Positions 60,437 through 64,000 of a DNA stretch of 64,000 bases are shown here, in pieces. This stretch comes from Apostichopus californicus (taxonomy: Eukaryota > Echinodermata > Holothuroidea > Aspidochirotida > Stichopodidae). A program made the translations under genes and the position numbers. Below the pieces are notes generated by a model. That model did no database searches. It was not told the DNA's origin and was given only the letters and a program-made list of their open reading frames with translations. The stretch covers positions 1 through 64,000 of the forward strand of contig JAIPMN010000662.1 in assembly GCA_020650975.1 (NCBI GenBank), given 5' to 3'. Position 1 is the stretch's first letter; every line of letters starts with the position of its first letter.

Positions 60437-62489
60437 TATGCCGGGTCATTTTCGACGAATATACTATGCAGAATAGTTGATGGTCATATCATGTTAATTA
60501 ACGATTGTTGTTCTGTTTAGTGAAGAGAATCATAGCACTGTAGAGCAATGGTTGGTATTTTTCAACTCGTGGAAGGTAAGGAAGTGGGCGAAGGGGATGT
60601 TGTGGCTATGGGCTTCTATGTTTTAAATCTCCCTTAGCTGTTAGATGCGACGATTTCTTAAATGACCATTCAGAAACCTAAAAACCAGAGAAAATGGTAC
60701 ATTTAATATTAAATGTAAAAAAACAATGTTCGATTTTTTAAATTTATATATATGCGTAAAACAAAGAACTATATACATTTTTGCTTTTCGTTCTAATAGG
60801 ACTTTCACAGAAGAGATGATAGTTCGGGTAATTTTTATAGTAATTGGCACTTATATCTAGATGAATCTGGATTTGTCGACACAAAACATTGGTTTGGAAA
60901 TTTAAAGCTTATGAGGGAGACTCAGTTAATGATCGGTGTGACAAATGACATCGGAGAAGAGTTCACATTTCATTATACATTTTCGTATTGAATACTACGG
61001 TCTTAGGTCTGGGATCTCATATCTAGAATGATTGGTACCAAACTTTGGTTAGTTATTACGTTTTAGGGGGTTGGGAGGGGTGGGGGAGTTGCTGTGAACG
61101 TAGATCTCGTGAGATGGATATTGCTTGTTTGTATCAAGCGGAACTACTTGGTTTATCACAATAAATAGTTCACCGGACATATTTAAGCTTCTACCTTTGT
61201 CATGTTCATCTCACTAAGATTAAGAGCTCACGAAACACTGTTCTCTTGGCCTCATAATGTAACTTTGTTCATAGTCACTGTTGTAAAATCACTAATATAA
61301 CACACATTTTATTTTATGTTATATTCTCATGAACTTTAACTCAGCTAATCACATTTTTAATCATTACATATTATTCACTAATACATTACAAATTAACAAA
61401 TGGACTGTTAAACAAACCAATACTTCCCGCTAAGATACAATCGTTTATTTTCTTGTTGCATATATCAAATATATATCATTCTATATCATGAAAAATATAA
61501 CGTTTACTGTAGAGAAACAAAATAGTTTCTGTCGAATATCTCTCATGCTCCTATCGTGGTATTTACAATGAAAACAGAAAAAGGCACTTGATGCAACTTT
61601 AAAATTCATTTCACAGTTTTCAATCACCATGTTTCTCGAAACTAAAATCTCAAAATAGTAGCTTAATATCACAACTTTTATATTAGATTATTAATTTTAT
61701 TGATTTGACGTGACACAGTCCAATACTAACATGAAAATTGTCTGCGCGAGGAAAGGTTGTCGTATTCAATTACGGATTAATACCTTGTTAACCATTGAAA
61801 AGTAAAACTAGCGCATCACTTTAGCAGGACGTATCTGTTATTCTCTATCGTGATAATCTACCGTAACACTTATCCTTAATACTCTACCGTGATAACTCTA
61901 CCGTGATACTCTACCGTAATACTTATCCGCAATACTTTACCGTAAGCTCGGTAAAATTGTAAACCAAGCGCAAAAAGGCTTGCTTTAAAAGTCACCAGTA
62001 TTGGCTTCATATTTGAACGTGTTAAAAAATTGCCTTCAAAAGTTTTCAAAATTATTGCAAACTCTGGTAATTTTATAATATATCATCAAACCATTGATGA
62101 GTTTCAAAGTGTAGACAATTTGATGTATGAGTGAGCAAGGATTTGCTAAGAAATGCTAAGAAATTGTAAGAAATGCTAAGAAACGCTATTTGACGTTTGA
62201 ACATTAATGACTGTTATTTGACTTTCTAGCACTTTCAGGGCAAAACAAAAGACCTTTAACGTCACACGTCACTCATGTTAGAGATAACAGACCTAAATAT
62301 GTTATTCATCATGTTATATTATGTAGTTGTACATTGAATATACCACGTGAAGGGAAAAAATAAACACACGGTAACTTCTTACGCTTCAATATTTCATATA
62401 AGATGACTCGTTACTCACTTTTTTCTTTCACTAACAAGTGTTACCAAGTTTTAACCTACTTTGCAAAACGTTGCATTCATGTTTTCAAA

Positions 62490-62598
62490 TAGAATTACTC
62501 CCTATACGAACTAAGACGTTAGTAGAGTTGAACCTGTACATACTCTTTATTAATTAGTTCCCAAATAAATGAATTGTTATGTATAGGGAGTAATTCTA
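62490..62598. repeat. 109-bp hairpin with perfect 18-bp inverted ends
   Basis: TAGAATTACTCCCTATAC at 62490-62507 and its exact complement at 62581-62598. The loop of about 73 bp has no feature. It could be a tiny MITE; no target duplication is obvious. Confidence 0.6.
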
Positions 62599-63225
62599 TT
62601 ACTATGATTAGATTCCGTAAGTAAATTTTGTCATTTATTAAATGAACTGAAATATGACTAGTCAAGCTCATAAACTGCATATGAGATTGTTGTTTCTTAT
62701 GACAAAGCATGCTTTTTTAACTTCATAAGAACAAAAACACAACCTCGGATGACATTTAACACCATTTGACTTTGAAAAAACAATTGATGCGTTGTAATTG
62801 TGTCATGGGAGGCTATAAAAGTCATACGTTTTCCAGAAAATGAAGTTAGAAGGGATCTCATATAGTTTCTGTGTTAGACTGATCTGCTCAATCACTTTAA
62901 TTGACAAATCACAGATTACTCCTTGACTAATTCCATTAATTTGTGTAGTATATAACATATCAAACTTAGTGATGTGCCTAGAATCACCATTGGAAGCAAC
63001 ATAATCAGAACAGTAAACACACTTACTTACCTATTCCTTCTCTTTTTCATTTCTGTCATGGAACAACGTATTCTTATAATATCATGTTGATAAACGAGAA
63101 GATAAGTGGATGAAATAACGACAGATAAAACAATACTGCATGCTTTGAGAGTATTGCATGGTATGTTCAAAACTAAGGATATATTGCTACTTCTTTGATT
63201 TTTAAATGACACCTCTCGGAACCAA

Positions 63226-63556
63226 TTAAACGTTATCATGCGCTGTATACTCTCCTTTTGGCGGTGGCGTTTGGTTAGGAATCAGGTAACCTTGATGATT
63301 ACTTGGAGTATCGTCATATTTGCTTATAGCTGTTCCCATCGGCTGTTCATATATGTTTATCATCGGTGAAAGTGTTTCGTATTCGCTGTCCCTTTCACTC
63401 TCTTGCTGCTCAATACGTGAAGAATTGGATATATTATGTGTGTATTCGTGATCCTGACCATACGTAACGACAGTGGTATAGCATCCACTTGGTGGTAGGC
63501 TGTCCAGATATGTTACTGTGTTGTTACCTTTAGCCTTGAACCTCCTTCTGCGGTGT
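63226..63556 (-). CDS. Terminal exon of a paralogous receptor-like gene, Tyr-rich tail
   Basis: The minus-strand exon begins at 63556 after a double CAG acceptor and runs 109 codons to TAA at 63228-63226. It starts HRRRRFKAKGNNTVTYLDS and ends GEYTAHDNV. It shares with the plus-strand tail the order RHRRR, NxVTxxxL, PSxGCY, YExxSxM, IYEQPxxTA and YLIPxQ, then GxYxAxD. SEYETL is ITIM-like; IYEQP and GYLIP are YxxP sites. Entry phase equals that of the plus-strand tail. The upstream exons would lie beyond 64000. This gene and the plus-strand gene are convergent, with 5.1 kb between their stop codons. Confidence 0.85.
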
Positions 63557-63689
63557 CTGCTGGGTAAAGAGAATGAGAGTTGGTGGTAAAGTTATTAGGG
63601 CTAGGTTTATCCTACGTTGGTCTACGTCAATCCTGCAGGGATGTAGCCAGATTTTTAGACTGAAAAGCTTTCTTGTTGAATTCAAAGTG

Positions 63690-63991
63690 CCGAGAACAGC
63701 ACAGTTACTAGCTGTAAATTTTAAAGTTTTGTACCAATTTGAAAGCAAAAACTGGATCGTGCTATAAATCGGTAGCATGTGCTACTAGGATTACAACGGT
63801 AAGAACTGGGGATATTAGACATATCCAGTTGTTGGGATTTGTTGGGATTACACAAATCCTTAGTTCTTACTGTAATCCTAATAGCACATGCTACCGATTT
63901 ATTATATTTATCAGCACAATCCAATTTTTACTGCGGTACAAAGTTTTAAGATTAACAGTAGTTATACTGTAAACTCTGTGTGAATCGGCTG
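63690..63991. mobile_element. Hairpin MITE F, copy 2
   Basis: Same palindrome in the same orientation as at 53797-54121. It lies upstream of the paralogue's terminal exon, at a different intron from copy 1, so the two look like separate insertions and not part of the gene duplication. Confidence 0.7.
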
Positions 63992-64000
63992 ATAATTCAG

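Larger units (their letters stand above)
58170..63225. other. Space between the convergent receptor-like genes
   Basis: Apart from the L2-type LINE, the short tail exon with its duplicated flank and the 109-bp hairpin, nothing codes. An AAATG-type repeat lies at 59754-59802, and short repeats of CTACCGTGATA lie at 61850-61960. Confidence 0.5.

Overview
The window is animal nuclear DNA: AT-rich, intron- and repeat-dominated, with GT-AG introns, LINEs, tRNA-derived SINEs, hAT-type MITEs and many minisatellites. The words TACTGTA/TACAGTA and TAGGCCTA recur, a texture I associate with echinoderms, perhaps a sea cucumber. That placement is inference and no gene here proves it.

Minus strand, 13.2-41.4 kb: most of an ARFGAP1 gene. 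Seven exons join in frame into 264 residues, covering the ArfGAP zinc finger (four Cys and the arginine finger), a Ser-rich linker and the first lipid-packing (ALPS) helix. The remaining 3' exons were not found; 1-13.2 kb is read as intron 7 or 3' flank. The introns carry most of the repeats: a 76-bp satellite in intron 4, a 42-bp repeat and a 3-kb broken DNA transposon of unassigned superfamily in intron 3, and 23-bp and tetranucleotide arrays plus a 428-bp duplication in the 16-kb intron 6. A 91-bp tandem duplication copies the splice donor of exon 4.

Plus strand, 46.3-58.1 kb: a phase-consistent exon chain for an unrecognised single-pass membrane protein, with a Cys-rich piece, a Ser/Thr-rich stalk, one transmembrane exon and a tyrosine-rich cytoplasmic tail that ends just before an AATAAA. 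A second, shorter Tyr-rich tail exon at 60.1 kb has the same acceptor phase and could replace the first. On the minus strand at 63.2-63.6 kb lies the terminal exon of a paralogue, facing it tail to tail. Both tails keep several Tyr motifs and the same double CAG acceptor, so this is an inverted pair of receptor-like genes that probably signal through SH2-domain partners.

The rest is mobile DNA: a CR1/L2-like LINE (43.1-45.2 kb), an L2-type LINE end (58.6-59.4 kb), at least five short hAT-like elements with 8-bp target duplications, three fragments bearing a hammerhead-ribozyme-like motif of the kind known from Penelope-like elements, two copies of a hairpin MITE and two SINE families. No retrovirus, LTR retrotransposon or Polinton was recognised.
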